The notes under the pieces were generated by a model that saw only the letters and a list, made by a program, of their open reading frames with translations, was not told where the DNA came from and searched no databases. Both the position numbers and the translations under genes were made by a program. Shown here in pieces: positions 8,519-16,988 of a stretch of 64,000 bases of DNA (position 1 is its first letter; the number at the start of each line of letters is the position of its first letter). The DNA comes from Paraburkholderia caffeinitolerans (GTDB lineage: Bacteria > Pseudomonadota > Gammaproteobacteria > Burkholderiales > Burkholderiaceae): contig NZ_CADIKL010000002.1 in NCBI RefSeq assembly GCF_902859945.1, forward strand, positions 1 to 64,000, in the 5' to 3' direction.

Positions 8519-9583
8519 ATGAAGTCCACGTTGATGAAGCCCTTCGAGTCGATCGATGGGACCCGACCGCGAATGCAACGAGGCGCACGGCAGGCAAGGG
8601 GCATGGCAGGTCCCGTTGCGTCGATAGCGCTCGCGCTCGCCTGGCTGGCCCTGCCAACCCAATCGCAGGCGCAGGAATTCTCGCTGTTTGGCGGCGGTTC
8701 GCGTGCCAGCGACATCAACACCTATACGTGGGCTTTCAATTATCAGGAAGGTCTCGGCAAGTACCTCGCGGCGAGCTTCACATGGCTCAACGAAGGGCAC
8801 ATTCCGAATCATCACCGCGATGGCCAACTCGTCCAGCTCTGGGCGCGGATGCCGGTGGGCAGCCCGCAGTTCGTGGTGCAGGCGGGTATTGGCCCGTATC
8901 GCTACTTCGATACGACCACCGCCGACCAGGGCGGCAGCTATTCGGACGTGCACGGCTGGGGCGTGGTGTACAGCCTGCGCGGGTCTTGGTACGCATCCAA
9001 CCGTTGGGTCACGCAATTTCAGTTGAACCGCGTGCACGTGCAGCGCGGCCCGGATTCCACCGGCGTGATGCTCGGTGTCGGTTACCAGCTCGACGCGCCC
9101 GATACGCCGGGACCGCGAGACTGGGCGGCTGGCTCGGCGAAGAAAACGACCCATAACGAAGTCGCCGTGTACCTCGGCAAAACCATCGTCAACTCGACCA
9201 GCTCTCCAGGCGCATTTGGCGGCGCCATCGAATATCGGCGTGGCCTCGCGAAATATGTGGACTGGACGGTCGGCTACATCCACGAAGGCAGCAGCGCGGT
9301 CGCCCGTCGCGATGGCATTGCCAGCCAGCTTTGGCTCACGCGAGCGTTCCTCAACGACGCCGTGACGCTGGGCGTGGGCGTCGGCGCGTACTACGCGATC
9401 AATGAAAACGAAAACAGCCCTTCGCCGGGGCCGGGCGCAGGCACATTCTCGGGGATCGTCACGATTGCCGGTTCGTATCGCTTCAACCCGCACTGGGATG
9501 CGCGGCTGGAATGGAATCGCGTGGTGACGAGCTATAACCGCGACACCGACATCATCCTGGGCGGTATCGGTTATCGGTGGTAA
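8519..9583 (+). CDS. Putative outer-membrane beta-barrel protein
   Basis: 354 residues with AAGGAA six bases before the ATG at 8519. The N-terminus is long and unusual: about 24 polar residues, then a hydrophobic segment ending SQAQEF, so the true start may be the Met at residue 19 or 28. The mature part alternates short amphipathic strands (YLAASFTWLNEG, QFVVQAGIGPYRYF) and ends in the aromatic GGIGYRW typical of barrels. Two halves look related (LGKYLAASFTWLNEGH in the first, LAKYVDWTVGYIHEGS in the second), suggesting internal duplication. I do not recognise a named family. Confidence 0.65.
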   Translation: MKSTLMKPFESIDGTRPRMQRGARQARGMAGPVASIALALAWLALPTQSQAQEFSLFGGGSRASDINTYTWAFNYQEGLGKYLAASFTWLNEGHIPNHHRDGQLVQLWARMPVGSPQFVVQAGIGPYRYFDTTTADQGGSYSDVHGWGVVYSLRGSWYASNRWVTQFQLNRVHVQRGPDSTGVMLGVGYQLDAPDTPGPRDWAAGSAKKTTHNEVAVYLGKTIVNSTSSPGAFGGAIEYRRGLAKYVDWTVGYIHEGSSAVARRDGIASQLWLTRAFLNDAVTLGVGVGAYYAINENENSPSPGPGAGTFSGIVTIAGSYRFNPHWDARLEWNRVVTSYNRDTDIILGGIGYRW

Positions 9584-9795
9584 CCCTGCGGGCTGCAAGC
9601 GGCTAGCTGGTCTGTTGCGGCCCGAATTACGGGGCCGATGATGAGCCTAAAAGCAATTTCATCGTTTATACAACATGTTCGTTAGTGCACTCACTGCTTT
9701 CATTCGACTCTGTTAGCCTTTTCTGCAGTATCACCTCGGGCTGATCCGCGCCGCTACATGTGCGATTGTCGAATCGAAGACAGGAGGGCTTATCC

Positions 9796-10077
9796 ATGTT
9801 GCACTGGCTTTCAAACTTGATTGCCCATCATGCCGCAACGCCGGAGAAGCAGGCCGAACGCGCGCTGGGAGAATTGCGCATGGCGCTGTTTCAGGCCGAG
9901 CAGAGAGTTCTGGATGCGCAATTGCAGGCCGAATATTATCGTTTGCGCATCTCGTTCTGCGAAGAGGTCTTGAAGACGGGGATCGAACAGGTGTCGGATC
10001 ACCGCAAGGGACAGCATGAGTCCGTCACGCATGAATTACGGCCGAATTTGAAGCTGACGACCTCCCAGCAGGCGTAA
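9796..10077 (+). CDS. Small alpha-helical hypothetical protein
   Basis: 93 residues from ATG 9796, set by a strong AGGAGG at 9782-9787. The sequence is mostly charged and helical (QAERALGELRMALFQAEQRV, YYRLRISFCEEVL), probably a coiled coil, with one short hydrophobic stretch at the N-terminus (MLHWLSNLIAHHA). No family recognised. It precedes the ABC binding-protein gene by 60 bp but need not be linked to it. Confidence 0.7.
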   Translation: MLHWLSNLIAHHAATPEKQAERALGELRMALFQAEQRVLDAQLQAEYYRLRISFCEEVLKTGIEQVSDHRKGQHESVTHELRPNLKLTTSQQA

Positions 10078-10137
10078 ACGAACGGCTGTTCCATATATGC
10101 TTCTCCGGCTTTTCCTGCCTACCGGGGCGACGCCACT

Positions 10138-10899
10138 ATGAAAAAAATCATTCTTGCGCTGGCTGCCTCGGTGGCCGCTTGCGCCATCTGGTCTGCCACC
10201 GCCCACGCAGAAGACCGCGAACTGGTTGTGGCGTCGAGCGCTACCTATACTCCGTTCGCTTTTGAAAACAAGGACAAGCAGATTGTTGGCTTCGACATCG
10301 ACATTATCGATGCGATCGCCAAGCAGCAGCATTTGAAACTGCGTATTGTGAATACGCCGTTCACCAGCATCTTCGCGTCGCTCAACAATGGCGACGTGGA
10401 CCTGGTCATTTCCGGCGTCACGATCAACGATAAGCGCAAACAGAGTTTTGATTTCTCGGCGCCGTATTTTGATGCGCGCCAGCTGATTGCCGTTCCCAAG
10501 AATAGTCCCGTGAAGTCGCTGAAGGATCTGGACAACAAGAAAGTTTCCGTGGTGAGCGGTTCCACCGCCGACGATGTCATGAGCCGCGAAGTGGGCAAGA
10601 CCAACCCGAATATCCGCCGCTTCGAGAGCACGCCGCTCATTATTTCGGAGCTGGCCTCGGGTGGCGTGGACGCGGCGATTGGCGACAACGGTGTCATTGC
10701 CTACCGGGTTTCGCAGAACCCTGGCCTCAAGACAGTGGAAGACCAGAATTTCCCCAAGGAATACTACGGAATTGTGGTGCGCAAGGGCGACAAGGCCTTG
10801 CTGGACAAGATCAACGCGGGTTTGGCTGCAATCCGCGCAAACGGCAGCTACAACGCAATCTACAAGAAATGGTTCAGCCAGGATTACAAGCCGCAGTGA
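10138..10899 (+). CDS. Amino-acid ABC transporter, periplasmic substrate-binding protein (family 3)
   Basis: 253 residues. The signal peptide ends TAHA|EDRE near residue 23. Family 3 solute-binding features follow: ELVVASSATYTPFAFENKD, then VGFDIDIIDAIAKQ, DLVISGVTINDKRKQSFDFS, and a C-terminal YGIVVRKGDKALLDKINAGL. It would capture a polar or basic amino acid and hand it to the membrane permease encoded next. The ligand cannot be named safely; ArtJ/HisJ-like is the general class. The permease gene lies 83 bp downstream. Confidence 0.88.
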   Translation: MKKIILALAASVAACAIWSATAHAEDRELVVASSATYTPFAFENKDKQIVGFDIDIIDAIAKQQHLKLRIVNTPFTSIFASLNNGDVDLVISGVTINDKRKQSFDFSAPYFDARQLIAVPKNSPVKSLKDLDNKKVSVVSGSTADDVMSREVGKTNPNIRRFESTPLIISELASGGVDAAIGDNGVIAYRVSQNPGLKTVEDQNFPKEYYGIVVRKGDKALLDKINAGLAAIRANGSYNAIYKKWFSQDYKPQ

Positions 10900-10982
10900 T
10901 GGTGTGATGCACGCGCTCGCGTTGCGGACGCGCAATAGTGCCTGGCCGCGTTCCGGCCTTCCGTATTATTAAAAAAACGAAC

Positions 10983-11765
10983 ATGGACGACAGCAATCCG
11001 GTCATGTGGTTCGGGTGGTTCCGCCCGGACATTCTGGTGGAGTACAGGCAACTCTTCTGGGAAGGCGCGCTAGTTACGGTGGGCACGACCGTGGCCTGTG
11101 TGGTAATGGGTTGCGCGCTGGGTCTGCTGTTGGCGCTGGCGCGGCTGGCCGGCGCGAGACATCAGCCCTGGAAAGCGGTGTGCAAGTATCTGCTGCGCTG
11201 GCCTTCAACAGCCTATGTGAGCTTTTTCCGCGGTACGCCGTTGTTTGTGCAAATCTTGCTGATGCATTTCGCGGTAATGCCGGTGTTCATCCATCCTGTG
11301 CACGGGCTTTTAATCAGCGGCGATCTGGCTCGCACCCTGAAGCAGAACCACGGGGCGCTGATCTCGGGCGTGGCCGCGCTCACTCTGAACTCCGGCGCCT
11401 ATATTTCGGAAGTGTTTCGCGCAGGCATCCAGTCGATTTCAATCGGCCAGAGGCAGGCCGCCCAGTCGCTTGGCATGACCCATGGGCAGATGATGCGTTA
11501 CGTCGTGATCCCCCAGGCGTTCCGGCGCATGCTGCCGCCGCTGGGCAACAACGTGATTTCGTTGCTCAAGGATACGTCGTTGATCTCGGCGATCGGTCTG
11601 GGTGAGATGGCCTATGCTGCGCGCACCGTGGCCGGCGCCTACGGCCGTTATTGGGAACCCTACCTGACGATCGCCGCAGCATATTGGCTGATGACATTGG
11701 TGCTCACCATGGGCCTGCGCAAGCTCGAAGATCACCTGGCGCGAACCGATCACGTCGCACGCTGA
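10983..11765 (+). CDS. Amino-acid ABC transporter permease (HisM/HisQ type)
   Basis: 260 residues from ATG 10983; a GTG at 10938 would extend it without clear support. It has several membrane segments (ALVTVGTTVACVVMGCALGL, SFFRGTPLFVQILLMHFAV) and the EAA loop EVFRAGIQSISIGQRQAAQS followed by LGM, which contacts the ATPase. It pairs with the binding protein just upstream. Unusually, no ATP-binding subunit follows; downstream are a tiny membrane peptide and a convergent TpsB gene. The system must borrow an ATPase from elsewhere. Confidence 0.88.
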   Translation: MDDSNPVMWFGWFRPDILVEYRQLFWEGALVTVGTTVACVVMGCALGLLLALARLAGARHQPWKAVCKYLLRWPSTAYVSFFRGTPLFVQILLMHFAVMPVFIHPVHGLLISGDLARTLKQNHGALISGVAALTLNSGAYISEVFRAGIQSISIGQRQAAQSLGMTHGQMMRYVVIPQAFRRMLPPLGNNVISLLKDTSLISAIGLGEMAYAARTVAGAYGRYWEPYLTIAAAYWLMTLVLTMGLRKLEDHLARTDHVAR

Positions 11766-11868
11766 AGCACACTTGACCATCTTTGACCCTCTTCCTGAAC
11801 CGTCCTTGATACGATCTCGAATTGACAAGACTCGTGGGCCACGAGTTCGATTCGAAGAGGATGGAACG

Positions 11869-12009
11869 ATGAAGCGGTTCGCGATGACAATCCTGCTGAC
11901 CATTGCGGTCATACTGCTTGTGACGCTCATGGTCGTGCTCAAGACCGCGCATCCCCATGACATTCCGGTCGTTGGCAGCACGTCGGCGCCAAGTGATTTG
12001 GTATGCTAA
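11869..12009 (+). CDS. 46-residue single-pass membrane peptide
   Basis: From ATG 11869, with AGAGGA 7 bases upstream, the frame encodes MKRFAMTILLTIAVILLVTL and a further 26 residues: one transmembrane helix (residues about 5-24), then a short polar tail. A longer reading frame starts at 11773, but its extra residues look non-coding. It sits about 100 bp after the ABC permease. No family recognised; small membrane peptides of this kind are hard to confirm from sequence. Confidence 0.45.
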   Translation: MKRFAMTILLTIAVILLVTLMVVLKTAHPHDIPVVGSTSAPSDLVC

Positions 12010-12022
12010 TCATTTGTTCCGC

Positions 12023-13738
12023 TCAATTGAGCTGATACGAGAACGTAGCATTCACCCGTGGGCTGCGCGACGGGCTTTCAACAGGCGCATCGGCCAGCGC
12101 CTTCGCCACTGAGAGATCCAGGCTGTAGTGCTTGCCATCCGTGATCCGGAACCCCACCGAAGCCGATGAAAGCCGCGAAGGCGAGGGCGTGCCCGCATGC
12201 AGATACACGCGCGCCATGTCGAACGAAACGTACGGCGTGATCGACTGCAGCCACACCTTGCCCAGCCTGAACGGATGATTGAGCTCGAGCGCGAAAGCCC
12301 AGCCCGAATCGCCCGAGGCTTCGCCGGGCTGATAGCCCGCCGCGAAGCGCTGCGCACCGAACGAGATCTGCTCCGAAGTCGGCAGCGTGTTCGGGCTGTA
12401 TTGCCCCGTTGTTGCGATGGACGTGCCGAAGCCCATCGGCCAGTCGTTGCTCTGCGAATACGAGGCATTAGTGCGCACGAAATTCAGCGATACTGGGTTT
12501 TGCAGCGCGAGACCGGGGATATTCGTTTGCGCCGACTTCGACGCGCCGAGAATGTCGAAGGCCTTCGCCACCGCAATGCTCGCCTTGCGCACCTGGCCCG
12601 GCTTTACGTCGGTGTAATCGGCTTGCAGTTGCAGCACGCGTACCTGCGAACTCAGGCCGTATTGCAGCCCGTTGATGGTGTTGTGGTAGCGGTCCTCGTC
12701 GTGTGCCGCGTAGGCGCTCGCGGTGCCGATGAGGCTGCGCGTATTGCTCAGCAGCAGCGGGTACGAGAGCGAGCCCGTGAGCTTGTCGCTGATGACCGTG
12801 CGCTCCACGTAATTCGGCAGCGCCGGGTTGTCGACCGGGTTGCCGCGATAGTGCGAGGCGTCGAGCTTCGCCGTGAGGCCATCGCTCGCGATCGGCACGG
12901 CCGCATGCGCGGCGAGATACGTGACGTTGTCGCGTCCTTTGGGTAACAGTGCGGAGAAACTCAGCTGCTCGCCAAACGGCGTGAGGCCGTTCTCGGTGAG
13001 CGTGATGAGACCCTGCACGCCGGGGTGATTGAAGTCGATGCCGGTGCTCACGTCCCATGGCTTGTGCGTGGCGTCGAGTTCGAGCGTGGTGGCGCCGTCG
13101 GTGGTCGTGGGCGGCGGCACGTTCGCTTTCACCTTGAGGCCCGGCAGCATGCCGAGCACGTTGATGTAGCGCTGGAATGTGGCGGTGTGCAGCGGCCGGT
13201 CCGCGGTGATGTGCGCCGCGATTGCGCGCATCTTGCCTTCGAGCGCGCTGGGCTTGCCCGTGATCTTCACGTCTTTCACGTAGCCTTCCACGACCGTGAT
13301 GCGCACCACGCCGCCCGCGAAGTCCTGTGCGGGCACGAATGCGAACGAGAGCGCATAGCCCCGGTCCTGGTAGAGCTTCGTTACGCCATTGGCCGTTTCG
13401 ATGAGCTGGCCGATCGTGATGTCGTGATTCGCGAGCGGCGCGAAATGGCTGGCGACCTCGTCGAACGGAATCGATTTCACGCCCTCGACTTTGAAGGTGG
13501 TTGGCGTGATGTGCGTAGCGAGCAATTGCTCCAGCGCGGGCGTCTGCTGCTGTACCTGCACGGTCACGCTGGGCGCCTTCTTTGGCGCGTTGATTTGCGG
13601 TAGGGCATCAAGCGGATTGCCGCCCTGCAAACTCCCCGCCGATACCGGACGATTCTGCTGCGCGAACGCACCCCCCGTAAAGCCTGCGCTCGCGATTATC
13701 CCTGCCGTGGCGAGCACGGCCCATTGCGCGCATTTCAT
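12023..13738 (-). CDS. TpsB/FhaC-ShlB-HecB family two-partner secretion transporter
   Basis: 571 residues from ATG 13738, with GAGGGG upstream; the longer frame to 13873 has no support. A signal peptide ends AFA|QQN near residue 27, followed by a Pro/Gln-rich linker. POTRA-type domains follow (FKVEGVKSIPFDEVASHFAP, then VVRITVVEGYVKDVKITGKP), then a 16-strand-type barrel ending FSYQLN. Such proteins export or activate a TpsA exoprotein across the outer membrane. No TpsA with a TPS domain is visible. The upstream neighbour on the same strand, 159 bp away, is a long repetitive lipoprotein, which may be the unconventional partner. Confidence 0.85.
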   Translation of the reverse strand: MKCAQWAVLATAGIIASAGFTGGAFAQQNRPVSAGSLQGGNPLDALPQINAPKKAPSVTVQVQQQTPALEQLLATHITPTTFKVEGVKSIPFDEVASHFAPLANHDITIGQLIETANGVTKLYQDRGYALSFAFVPAQDFAGGVVRITVVEGYVKDVKITGKPSALEGKMRAIAAHITADRPLHTATFQRYINVLGMLPGLKVKANVPPPTTTDGATTLELDATHKPWDVSTGIDFNHPGVQGLITLTENGLTPFGEQLSFSALLPKGRDNVTYLAAHAAVPIASDGLTAKLDASHYRGNPVDNPALPNYVERTVISDKLTGSLSYPLLLSNTRSLIGTASAYAAHDEDRYHNTINGLQYGLSSQVRVLQLQADYTDVKPGQVRKASIAVAKAFDILGASKSAQTNIPGLALQNPVSLNFVRTNASYSQSNDWPMGFGTSIATTGQYSPNTLPTSEQISFGAQRFAAGYQPGEASGDSGWAFALELNHPFRLGKVWLQSITPYVSFDMARVYLHAGTPSPSRLSSASVGFRITDGKHYSLDLSVAKALADAPVESPSRSPRVNATFSYQLN

Positions 13739-13897
13739 TGAACCACCCCTCGACTTGTCGGGCGGCGCACGCCGGTTGCCTCGGTACTCCGGCGTGCGTC
13801 GTCTCTTTGTGCCGCCTTGATGGCGGTCTTTATGCGGCTCCCTGATTGCCTGTACTGTTGTTACGGCATGCAAACGATATGAAGCAGGCGAGGATGA

Positions 13898-15232
13898 TTA
13901 TTTTTTCGTGCCGAGCAGGCTGCCAGTCAGTGCCGAGAGGCTATTGAGTGGGCCGGCCGAGTTGCTGCCGGAGCTGTCACCCGTCAGCGCAGTGAGTGAG
14001 ACGCCTGGCGTTGCGCCACCTGTGTTCGAGGTGCCGGATGTGCTCGCGGCCTTAACGCCGGCGCCGACACCAACGCCTGCTCCAACGCCGACGGCCGCGC
14101 CGCCGCCAGTGGTTCCGCCGGTTCCGCCGGTCGCGCCGCTCAAGATGCCCGTGACCGGTGCGAGCGGTGAACCTGCGCCGTTCGTGCTGCTGCTGGTCAG
14201 CAGGTTCCCCGTGCTGGCGACGGTCTTGCCCGTGTCGCCAACGAGGTTGCCTGTGCTCGCCGTAACCGGATTCGCGCCGCCGGTTTGTGCGACCAGTGCG
14301 CCGCTTTTCTGGAGTCCGCCGCCGAGTGTTTGCAGCAGGCCCGCAGCCGGTGCGCCAACGCCTGTCGTATTCCCCACGGTCTGCGTGGTGGCAGCAAGTG
14401 TCGAAGTAATAGGCGTGATGGTCGAACTCAGTTGTGCAGTGGATTGCTGTACCGGACCCTGCGTGAGTGCGCTGGTAAGCGAGTTGCCCGCGCCGGTGAC
14501 GGTGGTGCCAACCGTACTGACCGTGCCGCCCACGGGTGTGGTAACGGCGGCGAGGGGAGTGAGGGGAGCAAGCGGGCCGCCGCCGAGGCTCGTGACAAGC
14601 TGGCCTGTGCTGGTTACGGCCTTGCCTGTGTCGCTCACGACACCACCGGTGCTCGCGAGCGTGGTGCCCACCGGGTTGCTGCTCGCGCCGATCTGGCCAA
14701 GCCCCTGAGATACGCCGTTGCCGAGTGTGGAGACCGCGCCGCCCACGTTCTGAACGACACCGCCTGCGGCCTGGGTGGTTTGCGGGTTCGCGCCGGGCAG
14801 CGTTTGCGCAGCGATGGTGCTGCCGACGCCCGAAACAGTCGCGCCGGCGTCGCCGACGACATTGCCGGCCGGCTGCACGACCTGGCCCACGGCATTGGCC
14901 GCGACGGCTTCGCCGCCGCCGTTGCCACTGTTGTTTCCACCATTGTTGCTGGCGCTATTGCCATTGCTACCGTTGTCGCCAGTGGTCGTACCGCCGCTGC
15001 CCGACGAGGTGCCCGCAGAAGTTCCGGCTGTGCCGCCCGACCCGCTGCCGTTGGCGCCTCCGCTCGAGCCGCCGTCGCTGCCCGATCCGCCCGTTGTCTG
15101 CAAGGCGCCGCCGCTGCCGGTTCCGCTGCTGAGCGAGCCCGAACCGCCGCATGCGGTTAGCGAAAGCAGTGTGGCGGCGGTTGCGGCAATGGCCGTCAAG
15201 CGAACGGTTTGCGCAATGCGCTGCTGGTCCAT
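13898..15232 (-). CDS. Long low-complexity Gly/Ser/Thr/Val-rich lipoprotein (collagen-like repeat type)
   Basis: 444 residues. The N-terminus has a hydrophobic stretch and the lipobox LTAC, so the Cys at about residue 28 would be lipidated. Residues about 29-105 are Gly/Ser/Asn-rich. The rest is built from imperfect repeats of G-x-V-V/L-x-x-x-G-x-x-V-x-S-x-G (GGVVSDTGKAVTSTGQLVTS; GNLVGDTGKTVASTGNLLTS), ending LTGSLLGTKK. Related Burkholderiales proteins are labelled collagen-like, although strict Gly-X-Y is not kept. The likely site is the cell surface. It lies directly upstream of the TpsB gene on the same strand, suggesting co-expression. Confidence 0.75.
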   Translation of the reverse strand: MDQQRIAQTVRLTAIAATAATLLSLTACGGSGSLSSGTGSGGALQTTGGSGSDGGSSGGANGSGSGGTAGTSAGTSSGSGGTTTGDNGSNGNSASNNGGNNSGNGGGEAVAANAVGQVVQPAGNVVGDAGATVSGVGSTIAAQTLPGANPQTTQAAGGVVQNVGGAVSTLGNGVSQGLGQIGASSNPVGTTLASTGGVVSDTGKAVTSTGQLVTSLGGGPLAPLTPLAAVTTPVGGTVSTVGTTVTGAGNSLTSALTQGPVQQSTAQLSSTITPITSTLAATTQTVGNTTGVGAPAAGLLQTLGGGLQKSGALVAQTGGANPVTASTGNLVGDTGKTVASTGNLLTSSSTNGAGSPLAPVTGILSGATGGTGGTTGGGAAVGVGAGVGVGAGVKAASTSGTSNTGGATPGVSLTALTGDSSGSNSAGPLNSLSALTGSLLGTKK

Positions 15233-15703
15233 GGTGTGTCCTCCTCTCCGATAGGTATTGCCCCGATCTGTGCGCTATTGTTTAGCGCGGCATGCATGCA
15301 ATTGCCGCGATTCGATTAACGTATTTTTATCGAGCGCTCATGTTGCATTTTTATAGTGCACCGGAGAGTAACTCTCAATAAATAATCGTCGATTTGACAA
15401 TATTTAAAGTTGTTGAGCGGAATATCTGAATTGCATATTTTCGATAAATTTACCGGGGAGGATAGCGGCGCATGGATGATGACGTTGCGTACGGCAGCCC
15501 CAAAAGAGCAATATGTTTGCTCGATATCGGGCGCTGGATGAGAAAGGATTTGGTAAGAATTCCCGGTCTTTTAAAAAGACCGGGGAATTTATTGGGCGAT
15601 ATTTGACAGCCGTTCCAATAATGCGCGGAATCGCATTTCTGAATTAAGCGGCCTTTTACGACTGCACGGCCGAAAACTCAAAGCGCCGGCTATTGCGCCG
15701 TTC
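15233..15703. other. AT-rich intergenic region between recombinase and lipoprotein genes
   Basis: About 470 bp and relatively AT-rich. It must hold the promoter of the lipoprotein gene (minus strand). Apart from the palindrome at 15558-15589 I see no gene or repeat. Confidence 0.5.
15558..15589. terminator. Palindrome, possible bidirectional terminator after the recombinase gene
   Basis: AATTCCCGGTCTTTT and AAAAGACCGGGGAATT form a stem of about 15 bp with one bulged G and almost no loop; the likely real loop is the T/A centre. It lies about 115 bp after the recombinase stop codon. A-rich and T-rich flanks fit an intrinsic terminator in either direction, but the run of T is short. Confidence 0.45.
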
Positions 15704-16903
15704 TCACTTCTTGTCGTTCCCGTTCCAGTTCATGCGGTGTCGATCCACCGTCTCGCGATGGCGCTCATCGTCTTCGGCATGCAGATAAAGGCTGGTGGTG
15801 TTGAGCGACACATGACCGAGATTGTCGCGAATCGTGCGAAGGTCCACGCCGCCGTCCGCCTGGTGCGAACCGGCGGTGTGCCTCAGCCAGTGCGCCGATG
15901 CGCGATCGAGTTCGTCGGCGCGATCGGCGAATTCCGGACCCTTGTCGCGCAGCCACACGGCAGCGCCTCCGAAAATGCCCTTGATGGCGTCGTGAACGGC
16001 GGATCGCGACAGGCAGCGTGCCGTGCCCTTGAACGGGAGGATGAGTGGCAGTTCCTCGGCGCGCGTGGGCAGGGCGGGCAGTCCGTTCGCGATTCGGTAC
16101 CGGCGCAGCTCGGCAATCAATTCGGGTGAAGCAGGGACGATGCGCGCCTTGTCGCCTTTACCCACGGTTTCCAGCCACCACTGGTCCTGGCCGTCGGCGC
16201 CGAGACGCCGGAAGAAGTCGCCCATCCGGCCGCCCGCGACCTCCGAAATGCGCATGCCCTGGAGATAGAACAGCGTAGTGAGCCAGCGGCAACGTGCGTG
16301 ATATTTGCGTTCGGCTTCGGACTCCAGCGGCAATTGCTCGACCCAGACCTTGACCTCGTCCCACAGCGAGGTGGACAGATAGCGCGTCACGCGCGGCGCC
16401 GAGCGCTTCGCGCGCTGCCGCAAGAGCGCCATGGGATTGCCACGCAAGTAGCCGGCGTTCACCAGCCACGTGAACATCGCGTTGAGGATGATGAGCGCCT
16501 GGCGCTGGCTGGCTGGCGAAAGCGGGCCGTTGAACGGGCGCCAGCGTTCGTCGCTGCGCGCATATTTGCCGCCACTCGCTGAAACCCAGCGGCTGGCCGG
16601 CTGCGGGTCGGTGAGGAATGTCTTGTACAGCAGCAAATCCTCGTGCGTGAGCGACGAAAACGGTTTGCCCAGCTGCACGACGGCCCAGAGCAGCAGGCGC
16701 TCGGCTTCCTTGCGGTAGTTGTCGAACGTGGTCTTGGTGTCCGCGTAGTTCGAGAGCCACGCGCGCAAGGCGTCCAGGTCATTGTCCGCCGCAAGCTGGC
16801 TGTTTTCGGCAACGCCACGGTTGCTGCCGTCGCGGCCATCGAGCGAGGACGGCACGACGAGCGATTCGACAGGCTGAATGGTGGCGAGAACGGTGTTTTT
16901 CAC
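15704..16903 (-). CDS. Tyrosine recombinase/integrase (XerC/D-like)
   Basis: 399 residues from GTG 16903, chosen for GGAG upstream; a TTG at 16957 would add 18 residues. An N-terminal SAM-like domain (TTFDNYRKEAERLLLWAVVQ; a core-binding helix bundle) is followed by the catalytic domain. All catalytic residues appear intact: Arg218 in GMRISEV, Lys249 in VGKGDKAR, His339 and Arg342 in HWLRHT, His364 in LGHVSLNTT and Tyr373 in SLYLH. No excisionase, phage or transposon genes are adjacent, so it may be a resolvase of the replicon rather than a prophage integrase. A perfect inverted repeat covers its promoter. Confidence 0.85.
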   Translation of the reverse strand: MKNTVLATIQPVESLVVPSSLDGRDGSNRGVAENSQLAADNDLDALRAWLSNYADTKTTFDNYRKEAERLLLWAVVQLGKPFSSLTHEDLLLYKTFLTDPQPASRWVSASGGKYARSDERWRPFNGPLSPASQRQALIILNAMFTWLVNAGYLRGNPMALLRQRAKRSAPRVTRYLSTSLWDEVKVWVEQLPLESEAERKYHARCRWLTTLFYLQGMRISEVAGGRMGDFFRRLGADGQDQWWLETVGKGDKARIVPASPELIAELRRYRIANGLPALPTRAEELPLILPFKGTARCLSRSAVHDAIKGIFGGAAVWLRDKGPEFADRADELDRASAHWLRHTAGSHQADGGVDLRTIRDNLGHVSLNTTSLYLHAEDDERHRETVDRHRMNWNGNDKK

Positions 16904-16956
16904 GGCTGGAAGGCTCCGGCTGGGTGCACGCAGGCTGCAATTTCGATGGCAATACA

Positions 16957-16988
16957 ATACACGACATTATAGCACTAATGTCGTGTAT
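16957..16988. repeat. Perfect 13-bp inverted repeat with 6-bp spacer at the recombinase promoter
   Basis: ATACACGACATTA (16957-16969) and TAATGTCGTGTAT (16976-16988) are perfect reverse complements around the spacer TAGCAC. Two 11-13-bp arms around a 6-8-bp centre is the architecture of dif, lox and similar tyrosine-recombinase core sites. It lies 54 bp from the start of a tyrosine recombinase gene. It also overlaps that gene's likely -10 element, so an autoregulatory operator is the alternative. Confidence 0.7.
16966..16974 (-). promoter_or_regulatory. Extended -10 promoter for the recombinase gene
   Basis: Read on the minus strand the centre of the palindrome is TGCTATAAT, a consensus extended -10 (TGN-TATAAT). 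No good -35 is seen, as expected for an extended -10. Transcription would start near 16959, giving a leader of about 55 bases to the GTG at 16903. Anything bound to the palindrome would occlude it. Confidence 0.6.

Noticed and set aside
8252..9598. 448-codon minus-strand frame
   Set aside because: It spans the end of the MocR gene and the barrel gene on the other strand; composition is that of an antisense shadow.
15558..15589. Palindrome considered as the attachment site of the recombinase
   Set aside because: It lies after the recombinase gene, has almost no spacer between the arms, and fits a terminator better than a core site.
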